Source: Planctomycetia bacterium (lineage in GTDB: Bacteria > Planctomycetota > Planctomycetia > Gemmatales > Gemmataceae). Taken from it: DNA of 21,345 nt. A model generated the notes under the pieces. It did not search any database. It was given only the letters and a program-made list of their open reading frames with translations, and was not told the origin of the DNA. Shown piece after piece: positions 1 to 8,255 of the stretch. Where the stretch lies: the NCBI GenBank assembly GCA_025356615.1, contig JANXSH010001278.1:1-21345 (forward strand). Direction: 5' to 3'. Position numbers and translations under genes: made by a program. Numbering within the stretch: position 1 is the first letter of the stretch; each line of letters begins with the position of its first letter.

Positions 1-513
1 GCCGCCGACCTGTCGAGTCGCCTGCACGTCCACTACCTCGACGCGCCCGTGGAGGTCGCCGTCCAGCGTATCCCGACGATGTACGACGAGGTATGGACCG
101 CCGGCAAAGGCTCCTACAAGCTCCAACGTCCCGGCGTCCTCGCCCCCGGCGGCGAGATCCTCCTCCTCGCCCCGCACATCCACCAGTTCCACTCCGACCC
201 CGAACTCGACGCCTCCATCCGCGCGATCGGCTACCACGGCCTCGACTACGTCGTCGATTATCTGCGCCAGAACCCCGGCTTCAACCGAAACGTCGCCGCC
301 CACGTCATCAACGTCCGGGGTGTAGGGGCGTGGGCCGATGGCGTCGAACGCTTCGACTTCCGCGTCACCCTCGCGTCGCGGATCAGCGCGCGAGACTGCG
401 AGCGCGTCGGCCTGGGGTATCGCGACCCGGAGAGCGTGCGAGCCGAGGATTACGCGACGCTGGGGAGGCTGTGGATCGAGGAGGGGGGGCAGTGGTTGTA
501 TGCACGGCGGTGA
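1..513 (+). CDS. Lactate racemase domain (LarA/DUF2088-like) protein, 3' part
   Basis: The frame is open at the left edge of the window, so only the last 170 codons are present and the start lies outside. The segment YDEVWTAGKGSYKLQ, followed by GGEILLLAPHIHQF and an IGYHGLDYV stretch, matches the C-terminal domain of the LarA family of nickel-pincer-dependent lactate racemases and their uncharacterised relatives. In that family the catalytic histidines and lysine lie in the N-terminal half, which is not visible here, so racemase activity cannot be judged. An internal GTG at 49 could be mistaken for a start but has coding sequence of the same protein upstream. The gene ends in a TGA. A damaged second copy of its last 400 or so bases lies at 5580-5825, on the far side of the two-gene sigma/helicase cassette. 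Family assignment is fairly safe; the substrate is unknown. Confidence 0.72.
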   Translation, partial: AADLSSRLHVHYLDAPVEVAVQRIPTMYDEVWTAGKGSYKLQRPGVLAPGGEILLLAPHIHQFHSDPELDASIRAIGYHGLDYVVDYLRQNPGFNRNVAAHVINVRGVGAWADGVERFDFRVTLASRISARDCERVGLGYRDPESVRAEDYATLGRLWIEEGGQWLYARR

Positions 514-670
514 GGTCGGCAGTGGAGTTGAGTATTTTCCTCCTACCACGCTTGATTCGACGAAGAGGGGCGGTTACAGTCGGTGGGATGGTATTTAGAA
601 CAGCATGATTCATTCCTGCGCCATCGAGGTTGCCTAGTCAACACCACGAGAATACCAAAGCGCATAAGTC

Positions 671-2209
671 ATGAATTCCCCCTATAGACTGACCGCAGTC
701 CTTCCACACGACCTGACCCGGTTCGATTCGCTTTTCGTTTCGCCTGCGGTAACATCTCATACGGGAATCGACTGCGAGTCGAATCCTAACATCGAGCCTG
801 CTTCCGTTTCGATCGACGATTTCTTCGGTGCGGAGAACGAAGAATCCCCCACGGTCGCCCCAACCCTGAAAATGGCTCCGGTCGTCGAATTGGCTCCTCT
901 TCGCGATTTCTTGCTGGACGAACTGGCAGATGAAATCCGCAGGTTTTATGGTGTCGATTCTTTGAAACATTTGTTCTGGAGTCTACTTGGCTATGAGCGC
1001 GTGAATGAGTCCCTGCCCGACAACTTCTTCAGGGCATCCACCCTCGAGTCGCTGCTCTCGGCTCGCCTCTTTGCGCAGCACGACGGGCTTCGGATCATCC
1101 TCATTCAGGCGAAGGAAGGACGATTCCACGAGACGGTTCGCCGGGCCATCCTGAATCACGTAGCCGCAGCGTGGGGACAAGCCGTCGTCCTATTTTGCGA
1201 CTACGAGTGGAAGAAGGTCGCGTTGGGCTTCCAATCCGGGGGGAACAAGCATGACGGTGCGTTCATTCGGCTGGTTCCCTTGCCGAGGACTGCCGATCAC
1301 CAGGCGCGTCGTATCGCTCGACTGCGAACTCACACGAGCGAAGATGTCAGGCGGCCCTTGCTCGACCTCTCCGAATCCTACCACCGACTCGTCGCGGAAC
1401 GGATCGAGGCAAAAGAAGACCGCGAGGTGTTCGCCGAGGAGTCCGTCGATCCCGATACGCTGTACTTTCGCGAACAATCCCGGCATGATGTCCTACCCGA
1501 GGAAGAAACGCAAAAACTGCTGGAACGAATTGCCCTCATCTCGAAAGTAGAGAGAAAGACGACACGCCGTGACGAATACGAAGGTGTCCGAGATCGACTG
1601 CTGATCGGGCACTGGCGGCTGTGCGGGTTCGTCATCAAGCACCATCGACTACGAAAGCGGTGTCTCTCTCTGTCCACAAATGATTTAATTCAGGAGGGTC
1701 TGTTTGGCCTCATGGAGGCCATTGATCATTTCGACAGTCAACACAATACCAAGTTTTCTACCTACGCATGTTTCTGGATCCGACAGTCGATCCAGCGAGG
1801 AATCTATTCCAAAGATCGGATAATTCGTCTTCCGGCTTACTGTTACTCGGAAAAGAGCTTCTTACCTACTCATGAGGCCCGCCGACTTCGTTGGATACTA
1901 TCCCTTTCTCGTCATGAATTCGGCATCTCCCATTCGGTTGCAGACGCAACTGGTGATGACACCCTCCAGAAACGAGAAACGGAGTCCAGTCGGCCCTTCT
2001 TGATCGATCAAGTAATGCGGCACCTATCTCTACGTGAGCGAGCGGTCCTCGAATCTCGCTTTGGCCTCAGAGGAATGAGCGAGTCCACGCTAGAGGAACT
2101 CGGTGATCGTTTCGGGATCACTCGAGAGAGGATTCGTCAGATCGAAGGAAGGGCTTTGGAGAAGCTCCGCAATGGGCCTCATCGTAAGCAACTCTCCACC
2201 TTGTTGTAG
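671..2209 (+). CDS. Sigma-70-type factor fused to a restriction-like N-terminal domain
   Basis: This 512-residue protein has two halves. Residues about 76-220 (LFWSLLGYERVNE, HDGLRIILIQ, then RRAILNHVAAAWGQAVVLFCD) follow the pattern of the N-terminal module of Eco57I/type IIG restriction-methylase proteins and similar helicase-associated defence proteins. Residues about 300-512 are a sigma-70 core: region 2 with DLIQEGLFGLMEAIDHFD and TYACFWIRQSIQR (364-376), and region 4 with TLEELGDRFGITRERIRQIE (to 492). Region 3 is not recognisable between them. The -35-reading helix is canonical, whereas the -10-reading helix has F368 where primary sigmas have the first Trp and Q375 where they have Thr. 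The chosen ATG has no clear Shine-Dalgarno, so the start is only probable. The next gene begins 8 bases after the stop, implying one operon. Sigma domains are certain; the N-terminal relation is pattern-based inference and the biological role is unknown. Confidence 0.8.
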   Translation: MNSPYRLTAVLPHDLTRFDSLFVSPAVTSHTGIDCESNPNIEPASVSIDDFFGAENEESPTVAPTLKMAPVVELAPLRDFLLDELADEIRRFYGVDSLKHLFWSLLGYERVNESLPDNFFRASTLESLLSARLFAQHDGLRIILIQAKEGRFHETVRRAILNHVAAAWGQAVVLFCDYEWKKVALGFQSGGNKHDGAFIRLVPLPRTADHQARRIARLRTHTSEDVRRPLLDLSESYHRLVAERIEAKEDREVFAEESVDPDTLYFREQSRHDVLPEEETQKLLERIALISKVERKTTRRDEYEGVRDRLLIGHWRLCGFVIKHHRLRKRCLSLSTNDLIQEGLFGLMEAIDHFDSQHNTKFSTYACFWIRQSIQRGIYSKDRIIRLPAYCYSEKSFLPTHEARRLRWILSLSRHEFGISHSVADATGDDTLQKRETESSRPFLIDQVMRHLSLRERAVLESRFGLRGMSESTLEELGDRFGITRERIRQIEGRALEKLRNGPHRKQLSTLL

Positions 2210-2217
2210 GGGCAAAC

Positions 2218-5200
2218 ATGCGACACATCGATGACGCACCAGTTTCGGTCCTGGATCAACTCACCCCTCTTGCCAACTCAGCTCTCGTCCGGTTTGCTCC
2301 AGGGTATGCCTATCTGGAGGGATTGTTTCGCTTGATCCCCCTCCTATCACGGGCGCGCGAAGTTCGCCTGTTGATCGGCAACCTGACCCACCAAGAGACG
2401 CTCGAGCAATTGGCCCAGCGAGGCCACCGCCTCGAGCCGGTCCATGAAGCGTCTGATGCCCGACGATACCTCACCCTTCCTCAGACCCGCCAGGTCGCGG
2501 CCACGACCGTGACAGGCTTCCGCGAGTGCCTCGAGGCGATGGAGCAGACGAAGTCTAACCAGGACGCCGGGCGATTGACGCTTGACTTGCTCGAGCGGCA
2601 ACGCCTCCAGGTTCGTGTCCACGTCCACGGCTCGTTCGGCACCCGCATGTACCTGTTCGAAGGATCTGCGGATACCGAGAGCAAGCAGACCGGCTTCCTC
2701 GGTAGCACGAATCTTCTGCTGCCTGTCGCCCTCGATCCTACCGACTATCTCATGCGAGTCGGCGACGAAGAATGCCGAACGGGCATCGTAAACCATTTCG
2801 ACCACTTGTGGGACAAAGCTCGGGACGTGTCAGACCTGCTGGCCTCGGAGATCCGTAATTCCTGGATCGGCCAGATGGCCAGTCCTTATGACATCTACAT
2901 GAAGACGCTCTACACGTTGGTTCGTGAGAGAGTCGAGTTCGATCCCGATGAGGCCATGCTCGACGAAGACATCATCGGTCGCTTGGCCGACTTTCAGCGA
3001 TCGGCCTTTCGCCAGGCTATCCGAATCATTCAAGGATATGGTGGCGCGTTCGTCTCCGACGTGGTCGGGCTTGGCAAGAGTTACATCGGTGCGGCTGTGG
3101 TCAAACACTTCGAACAAACCGAACACGCGAGACCGCTCATCCTATGTCCCGCGCCCTTGGTCGAGATGTGGGAACGCTACAACGAGATCCATCGGCTCAA
3201 TGCCCAAGTGCTGTCGGTGGGAATGCTTCGCAAATCCGAGGCGGGAGGCAACGTCTTACTCGACGATTTTCGCTTCCGCGACCGTGATTTCGTGCTACTC
3301 GACGAGAGCCACGCATTTCGTAACCCCGGCACCCAGCGCTATACTCTGCTTCGCGACTTCTTGGCTCGTGGCCGACGGCGCATCTGCCTGTTGACGGCCA
3401 CTCCCCGCAATCGCTCGGCCTGGGACATCTACCACCAGATCAAACTGTTCCATCAAGAAGACCGGACGACGCTCCCGATCAACCCGCCGAATCTCCGCGA
3501 ATTCTTCCGCGCCGTCGAGAAAGGTCAGCGAGAACTCCCTGAATTGTTGAGCAATCTCCTCATCCGCCGGACGCGCAACCACATCCTGCGATTCTACGGC
3601 TACGACGCCGAGACGAAACAGCGTGTCGATCCCGCAGCATTCCGTCCGTACCTCGATGGCAAACGTCGAGCCTATGTGATGATCGGTGAAAAGCCGCAAT
3701 TCTTCCCCCGCCGTGAACTTACTACGATCGAGTACAGTATCGAGCGAACCTATCAGGGCTTGTACGAGCATATTCGGGCCTATCTCACTCCGCCACCACA
3801 GGCGGGGAGCAAAGACTCCGTTCCCACTCATCTCCTATTCGCCCGCTACGCCTTGTGGCACTATGTCGAAGCTGAACACCAGACCATCGAACCTTATGTC
3901 AAGCTTCGTGCTACTTCTGCGGGCCTTCATGGGCTCATTCGGGTATTACTCTTCAAGCGGTTCGAGTCCAGCGTCGAAGCGTTCCGTTGCTCCGTTCGTC
4001 GGATGATCCTGGCGCATCGCGTATTCTTGGCCGCACTGAAGGGAGGGGTCGTCCCGGCGGGCGAAGACGCCGAAGCCATCCTTCGCGAAGTGGAGGACTT
4101 CGAGGATGAAGAGGCCATCGAGGCGCTGCGCGACTCGTCGAGCCGCTACGCGATCGGCCACTTCGACGACGCGAGGCTTATCCGCGACGTAGACCTCGAC
4201 CTTCGGTTGCTCGAGCAAATCCTCGCGTTGGTCGAGCCGATCACGCCGGAACGGGATGAAAAACTTCTTGTCCTCCGCAATCGACTCGCCCAGTCGCCGC
4301 TGAAAGAAGGAAAGCGGTTGATCTTCACCCAGTTCACCGATACTGCTCGGTATTTGTACGAACACCTTCGGGCAGATAGTGCCCCTTTCGCATGCGTCGA
4401 GTTGATGTCGAGCCGCGTAGGAAACAAAGCAGCCGTCATCGGACGCTTCGCTCCGCGAGCGAATCCAGATCTGGCGGAGAAGGACCGAGACCGTGACATA
4501 GCCACTCTCGTCACGACCGATGTCATGGCGGAGGGGTTGAACCTGCAAGACTGCGACAAGATCGTCAATTACGATTTGCACTGGAACCCCGTTCGGCTCA
4601 TCCAACGATTCGGACGTATCGATCGTATCGGGAGCGAACACGAACGCATCCACGGCTTTAATTTCCTGCCGGAAGCCGGATTAGAGAGGAACCTCGGACT
4701 GAGGCAAACGCTTCGACAACGCATTCGCGAGATCCACGAGACGATCGGGGAAGATTCGTCCATCCTCGAAACGGGCGAAACGATCAACGAACAGGCCATG
4801 TATGCCATCTATGAGGCGAACGGAGAGGCAGTGGCAAAGCTGGAGGAGGAAACGGACTCCAAATCGGTCCAACTCGCGGAGGCGGAGGAAATGCTTCGTC
4901 ATCTGCGCGAGAAGGATCCCGACGAATATGCCCGCATCGCCGCGCTGCCTGACGGAATTCGGTCGGCCAAGTCTGCCCACGCCAGTGGGCTTTTCGCCTT
5001 CAGTCAAGCAGGTGCCTATAGGGAATTGGTACTTCTCAGCGAGACGGGCCAACTCGTTTCCAGCGACCTCCCCCGATTGCTGGGGTTGCTCCAATGTAGT
5101 AAGGAGACCCCCTGTGCCGAGTTCTCCGAGAAGTTAGCCGAGCTGATCGTTCATGTACAAAGGCGATTCCAGGAGACGACTCGCCAACGGCGTGTCGAAC

Positions 5201-5532
5201 AGAATCATCTTCAATCGCTCACTCATAGCCAGCGCTACATACTGCGTGAGTTGCGAGATGTCTATCAGGCAACCGAGGACGCGACCGTCCAAGCAAGGGT
5301 CGAGCTATTCGAGCAAGCTTTCCGCCAACCGCTACCCCAGGCGGTCGTGCGGGAGTTGAACCGACTCCGTAAAAACGGACTGAACGGAGAGCCTTTGATG
5401 CACGCCCTCGTGGTCATCTATCACACCCATTCCCTGCGCGAGCGCACCCAGATGAGTCTCTCGGAAGCGTCCGCTCGAGACTTGCCGCGGTTGGTATGCT
5501 CTGAGGCTTTCACGAAACATAGGCAACCCTAG
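2218..5532 (+). CDS. SNF2-like helicase with degenerate PLD-like N-terminal domain
   Basis: A 1104-residue superfamily 2 ATPase. Residues 1-200 look like a phospholipase-D-type nuclease domain: the strand ending MYLFE (144-148) and the GSTN turn (162-165) are in place, but the HxK dyad expected just before the strand reads G141-T-R143, so the usual catalytic His and Lys are missing. The helicase core follows with Walker A GLGKS (284-288), a DESH box (362-365), LTATP (392-396), LIFTQFTD (701-708), TTDVMAEGLNLQ (766-777) and QRFGRIDRIGS (796-806). The last 300 residues are charged and probably helical, with no family recognised. SNF2/HepA-type helicases with PLD-like domains occur in phage-defence loci such as DISARM, which makes defence plausible but unproven here. 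The gene starts 8 bases after the sigma-fusion gene behind a GGGG ribosome-binding stretch, so the two are probably cotranscribed and cooperate. Helicase call is firm; role is inferred. Confidence 0.85.
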   Translation: MRHIDDAPVSVLDQLTPLANSALVRFAPGYAYLEGLFRLIPLLSRAREVRLLIGNLTHQETLEQLAQRGHRLEPVHEASDARRYLTLPQTRQVAATTVTGFRECLEAMEQTKSNQDAGRLTLDLLERQRLQVRVHVHGSFGTRMYLFEGSADTESKQTGFLGSTNLLLPVALDPTDYLMRVGDEECRTGIVNHFDHLWDKARDVSDLLASEIRNSWIGQMASPYDIYMKTLYTLVRERVEFDPDEAMLDEDIIGRLADFQRSAFRQAIRIIQGYGGAFVSDVVGLGKSYIGAAVVKHFEQTEHARPLILCPAPLVEMWERYNEIHRLNAQVLSVGMLRKSEAGGNVLLDDFRFRDRDFVLLDESHAFRNPGTQRYTLLRDFLARGRRRICLLTATPRNRSAWDIYHQIKLFHQEDRTTLPINPPNLREFFRAVEKGQRELPELLSNLLIRRTRNHILRFYGYDAETKQRVDPAAFRPYLDGKRRAYVMIGEKPQFFPRRELTTIEYSIERTYQGLYEHIRAYLTPPPQAGSKDSVPTHLLFARYALWHYVEAEHQTIEPYVKLRATSAGLHGLIRVLLFKRFESSVEAFRCSVRRMILAHRVFLAALKGGVVPAGEDAEAILREVEDFEDEEAIEALRDSSSRYAIGHFDDARLIRDVDLDLRLLEQILALVEPITPERDEKLLVLRNRLAQSPLKEGKRLIFTQFTDTARYLYEHLRADSAPFACVELMSSRVGNKAAVIGRFAPRANPDLAEKDRDRDIATLVTTDVMAEGLNLQDCDKIVNYDLHWNPVRLIQRFGRIDRIGSEHERIHGFNFLPEAGLERNLGLRQTLRQRIREIHETIGEDSSILETGETINEQAMYAIYEANGEAVAKLEEETDSKSVQLAEAEEMLRHLREKDPDEYARIAALPDGIRSAKSAHASGLFAFSQAGAYRELVLLSETGQLVSSDLPRLLGLLQCSKETPCAEFSEKLAELIVHVQRRFQETTRQRRVEQNHLQSLTHSQRYILRELRDVYQATEDATVQARVELFEQAFRQPLPQAVVRELNRLRKNGLNGEPLMHALVVIYHTHSLRERTQMSLSEASARDLPRLVCSEAFTKHRQP

Positions 5533-5579
5533 AATCGCCTTCGAACTACCTCAGCCACCTCGCCGAACCGCTCAAGGTT

Positions 5580-5825
5580 CCGGCAAAGGCTCCTACAAAC
5601 CCAACGCCTGGGCGTCCTCGCCCCATGCGGCGAGATCATCCTCTTCGACCTGCACATCCACGGATTCGACTTCCGCTTCCCCCTCGCGTCGCGGATCAGC
5701 GAGCGAGACTGCGCGCGCGTCGGCTGGGGTATCGCGACCCGGCGAGCGTGCGCGCGGAGGACTACGCGACGACAGGGCGGTTGTGGATCGAGGAGGGGGG
5801 ACAGTGGTTGTACGCACGGCGGTGA
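5580..5825 (+). pseudogene. Decayed second copy of the LarA-like 3' end
   Basis: This stretch aligns base by base with 101-513 of the LarA-like gene: it begins with the same CCGGCAAAGGCTCCTACAA and ends at the same GCACGGCGGTGA. It has lost the part equivalent to about 184-350 of the first copy. It also carries at least two single-base deletions, one just after the start (cccaacg against ctccaacg) and one near the end (gtcggctgggg against gtcggcctgggg). No uninterrupted frame spans it and there is no start, so it is a relic. Similarity stops exactly at the stop codon. Its place right after the helicase gene means related sequence brackets the sigma/helicase pair. Confidence 0.75.
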
Positions 5826-5835
5826 CGTGCCCGGT

Positions 5836-6747
5836 TCAATTCACCGAGATCACGCATTCCGGTAGGGCTTTTTGCAACTCGGCCACGCCCGCCTCCGTCC
5901 TGTCCGTCGAAAGGAGGATCAGGTAGCGTAGCCGCGAGCATCGGGCCAGCGTTTTCAGCCCCGCGTCGCTCACCTTGGTCGATTGCAGGTCCAACGTGTC
6001 GAGGTGGGGGAGTTTCGCCAGCTCCTTCAATCCCTCGTCGGTGATCTTCGTCCGGAAGAGGCGCAGGGTGTGCAACTTCTCGATCCGGGCGACCTCCCGC
6101 AGGCCCGCGTCGGTGATGTCCATGCCGCCTATGTCCAGACCCCGCAACTCCGGCAGGGCGGCGAGCTTGGCTAGCCCCTCGTCCGTGATCTTCGTGGAAC
6201 AGACGACCAGGAATTGCAACCGGGGCCACTTCGCCAGTTCGGCAAGCCCCTCGTCGGTGACGCCCGTATCGCACACCTGCAAGATCTGCAACTGCTGGAA
6301 GCGCCCCAACCTCCTCAGATCCGCGTCGTCGAAGGCGCAATGGTTGAAGTCCAGGCCGAACGGCACGGCCGGGGCCGGCAGGGAGGGGATACCGGCGGGT
6401 AGTTCCTTCTTGGCCTGGAAGCAAGGGACGGCGAGTGAGTCGAAGATGTTGCCGGCCCCGATCCTCACCCTTTCGAGCGGGCGCTTGGTCGAGAATTCCT
6501 TGGTCCCGAAGCTGCCGAACCCCAACCAGCCGAACGTCGCGCCCGCCTTCTCCCAGGCGGCGATGTGCTTCGGGTCGATGCCCCCCGTCGCCTCGAACTG
6601 GGCCTTCGGCGCGGCGTCCTTCGGTGTCTTCTTGACGACGCCGGGAGCCTCCCCCTTGGGCGTAGTTTCCACCTGCGCGCGCTGACAGCCGACCACCAGG
6701 ACGCCCAGCATCAGAAGGTCGAAAGGTCTCTTCAACGGCCCGCTCAT
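5836..6747 (-). CDS. Leucine-rich-repeat lipoprotein
   Basis: A 303-residue exported protein. The start at 6747 gives a short basic and hydrophobic leader ending in the lipobox LVVGC, and a GGAG ribosome-binding site lies about 9 bases upstream; the open frame further upstream belongs to a shadow. After a Pro/Lys-rich linker, the C-terminal half is built from 24-residue repeats of the type LTDEGLxxLAxLPxLxxLxL (for example TDEGLAKLAALPELRGLDIG), about six copies, ending in a half repeat. This is the LRR class abundant in planctomycetes and thought to mediate protein-protein contacts outside the cytoplasm. It lies 17 bases downstream of the PqaA-type hydrolase gene on the same strand, so the two are likely cotranscribed. 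Partner and function are unknown. Confidence 0.85.
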   Translation of the reverse strand: MSGPLKRPFDLLMLGVLVVGCQRAQVETTPKGEAPGVVKKTPKDAAPKAQFEATGGIDPKHIAAWEKAGATFGWLGFGSFGTKEFSTKRPLERVRIGAGNIFDSLAVPCFQAKKELPAGIPSLPAPAVPFGLDFNHCAFDDADLRRLGRFQQLQILQVCDTGVTDEGLAELAKWPRLQFLVVCSTKITDEGLAKLAALPELRGLDIGGMDITDAGLREVARIEKLHTLRLFRTKITDEGLKELAKLPHLDTLDLQSTKVSDAGLKTLARCSRLRYLILLSTDRTEAGVAELQKALPECVISVN

Positions 6748-6764
6748 GGCAAACACTCCGTTCG

Positions 6765-8123
6765 TTACTCCTTCTTCGCGGACTTCCCGATGATGCGGAC
6801 CTGGGTCGAGAGGTCGTATTTCAGGCCGTCCATGTCGAACTCGCACTCGAGGAAGAACACCGCGTGGCCCTCGGCGGGGAGCGGCACCAGGGTCGATGCC
6901 TGTCCTTTGGAGAAATCGACATCGACCGCCTGCCACTTCGCCTTGCGGAAGTCGAGCGTCGGGGCGGTCGCCTTCCACAGGCGGACGGCGGTCGGGGGGG
7001 TGTCCGACTTCACCGTCACGCGGGCCTGCTCGCCGCTGTCGTCGTGCTTCCAGGTCAGCTTCGGGAGGGGCTTGTCGTGGATGTATGCCCGGCTGAACGC
7101 AGAGATGAGGTTCCCCGCGCGGTCCTGATCGCTGCTGCCGTCGGCCTTCTTCTGTGCGAGGTTGTGGCCCGCGTTCGGGACGTAGGCGATCCACTTGTCG
7201 CCCTTCAGGTCGTCCCAGTAGAGGTTGAGCGCGTCCTGGGTCCAGTACGGGTCGTTCGTGCCGTTGAGGATCAGCTTGGGCATCGTGAGGCGATCGCGGT
7301 AGACCCACGGATCGACCATCGCCCAGAGCTTCTGCCCCTCGGGCGTCTTGGGGGGCGGGGCGAGCTTGCGGGCGGTGTAGTCGCGGATCATCTCGCTGAA
7401 CGCGCCGTAAGACTTTACCTGATGCGGCAACTGCTTCTGCATGTTCAGGGTGTCGATCACCATCGGGATGATCGCCTTGACGCGCGGATCGACCACGCCG
7501 GTCAGCCAGGTCGTCCAGCCGCGCTTCGAAGCGCCAGCGACGACGAACTTCTTCACCTCGACCTTCCATTCCTGCTTCGCGAACGCTTGCAAAGTGTCCA
7601 TCGCCTTGACAAGACTCTTGGTCATGGGGAACAAGAGCGGCCAGCTCGGGTCTTTGGTTTCAAGGTACTGGACGAAGGTCTCGGCGATCAAGGCGTCCTC
7701 CTTCTTGCCGCCGAAGAGCGGCTGGTTGGGGATGCCAAAGAGGAAACACACCGGGGCCTTCATCTTCTTGGCGAGGTCGAGGGCCAAGAATGTGCTTCCG
7801 ACGCCCGGCCTGCCGCCCTGGTTCCAGAGGAATAGCGTCGAGCCGGGCTTCGTGTCGGCGGGGACGAACACCTGGAGGTCGTGCTTCCAAACGATGTCCT
7901 GCCAGGTCTGCGAGGTCAACTCGATGTCGTAGATCTTCACACCGCCCCCGTCGCGCGTGCGGACGAGCTTCCACGCGAACGACTTGTCGGCCTTCTTGAC
8001 GTACTTGTCGAGGTCGGTGTCCCGGTCGATCTTCGGGACTTCCGCTCCGACGGACCGGGCGGTGAGGGAGACGAAGGCCAGGCCGAGCAACGCCCGGAGG
8101 GACCAGGAGGGGCAGAAACGCAT
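6765..8123 (-). CDS. PhoPQ-activated pathogenicity-related (PqaA-type) alpha/beta hydrolase
   Basis: A 452-residue secreted protein of the PhoPQ-activated pathogenicity-related family (first known as Salmonella PqaA). The start at 8123 was chosen because it puts a clean signal peptide (RALLGLAFVSLTARSVGA) at the N-terminus and has GGAGAG 8 bases upstream; a further in-frame start at 8192 would bury the signal. The mature part is an alpha/beta hydrolase: nucleophile S199 in GASKRGW, an acidic residue D291 in NGTNDPYW, and H320 in PNAGHN are the likely triad, seen by position and motif. The family in planctomycetes is common and its substrate is not established, despite the name. No PhoPQ regulation is visible. 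It is followed by the LRR lipoprotein gene. Confidence 0.88.
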   Translation of the reverse strand: MRFCPSWSLRALLGLAFVSLTARSVGAEVPKIDRDTDLDKYVKKADKSFAWKLVRTRDGGGVKIYDIELTSQTWQDIVWKHDLQVFVPADTKPGSTLFLWNQGGRPGVGSTFLALDLAKKMKAPVCFLFGIPNQPLFGGKKEDALIAETFVQYLETKDPSWPLLFPMTKSLVKAMDTLQAFAKQEWKVEVKKFVVAGASKRGWTTWLTGVVDPRVKAIIPMVIDTLNMQKQLPHQVKSYGAFSEMIRDYTARKLAPPPKTPEGQKLWAMVDPWVYRDRLTMPKLILNGTNDPYWTQDALNLYWDDLKGDKWIAYVPNAGHNLAQKKADGSSDQDRAGNLISAFSRAYIHDKPLPKLTWKHDDSGEQARVTVKSDTPPTAVRLWKATAPTLDFRKAKWQAVDVDFSKGQASTLVPLPAEGHAVFFLECEFDMDGLKYDLSTQVRIIGKSAKKE

Positions 8124-8213
8124 GCAACACTCTCCGCGAGGGATTGGTAGGCCGACCGTGTTATGCGTAGGGAGTGGGACGGGATGCGTCAAGCGAACAG
8201 GGAAACGAGCCGA

Positions 8214-8235
8214 CCCGGTCGGGGTGCCGACCGGG
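8214..8235 (-). terminator. Hairpin downstream of the 8256-9209 gene
   Basis: CCCGGTCGG and CCGACCGGG form a perfect 9-bp GC-rich stem around a GGTG loop, 20 bases after the stop of the coiled-coil protein gene and before the start of the hydrolase gene. The minus-strand sequence after the stem is only weakly T-rich (ctcgtttccc), so this may be an attenuating hairpin rather than a strong intrinsic terminator. Confidence 0.42.
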
Positions 8236-8255
8236 CCGGAAGATCGAGTGGCGAG

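Noticed and set aside
671..5825. A complete DISARM or BREX system
   Set aside because: No DrmA/DrmB, PglX, PglZ or BrxC-like gene is present; only the helicase and the restriction-like domain hint at such systems.
6748..7569. Long upstream extension of the LRR lipoprotein frame
   Set aside because: It overlaps the hydrolase gene in another frame; the lipobox leader and GGAG site mark the start at 6747.
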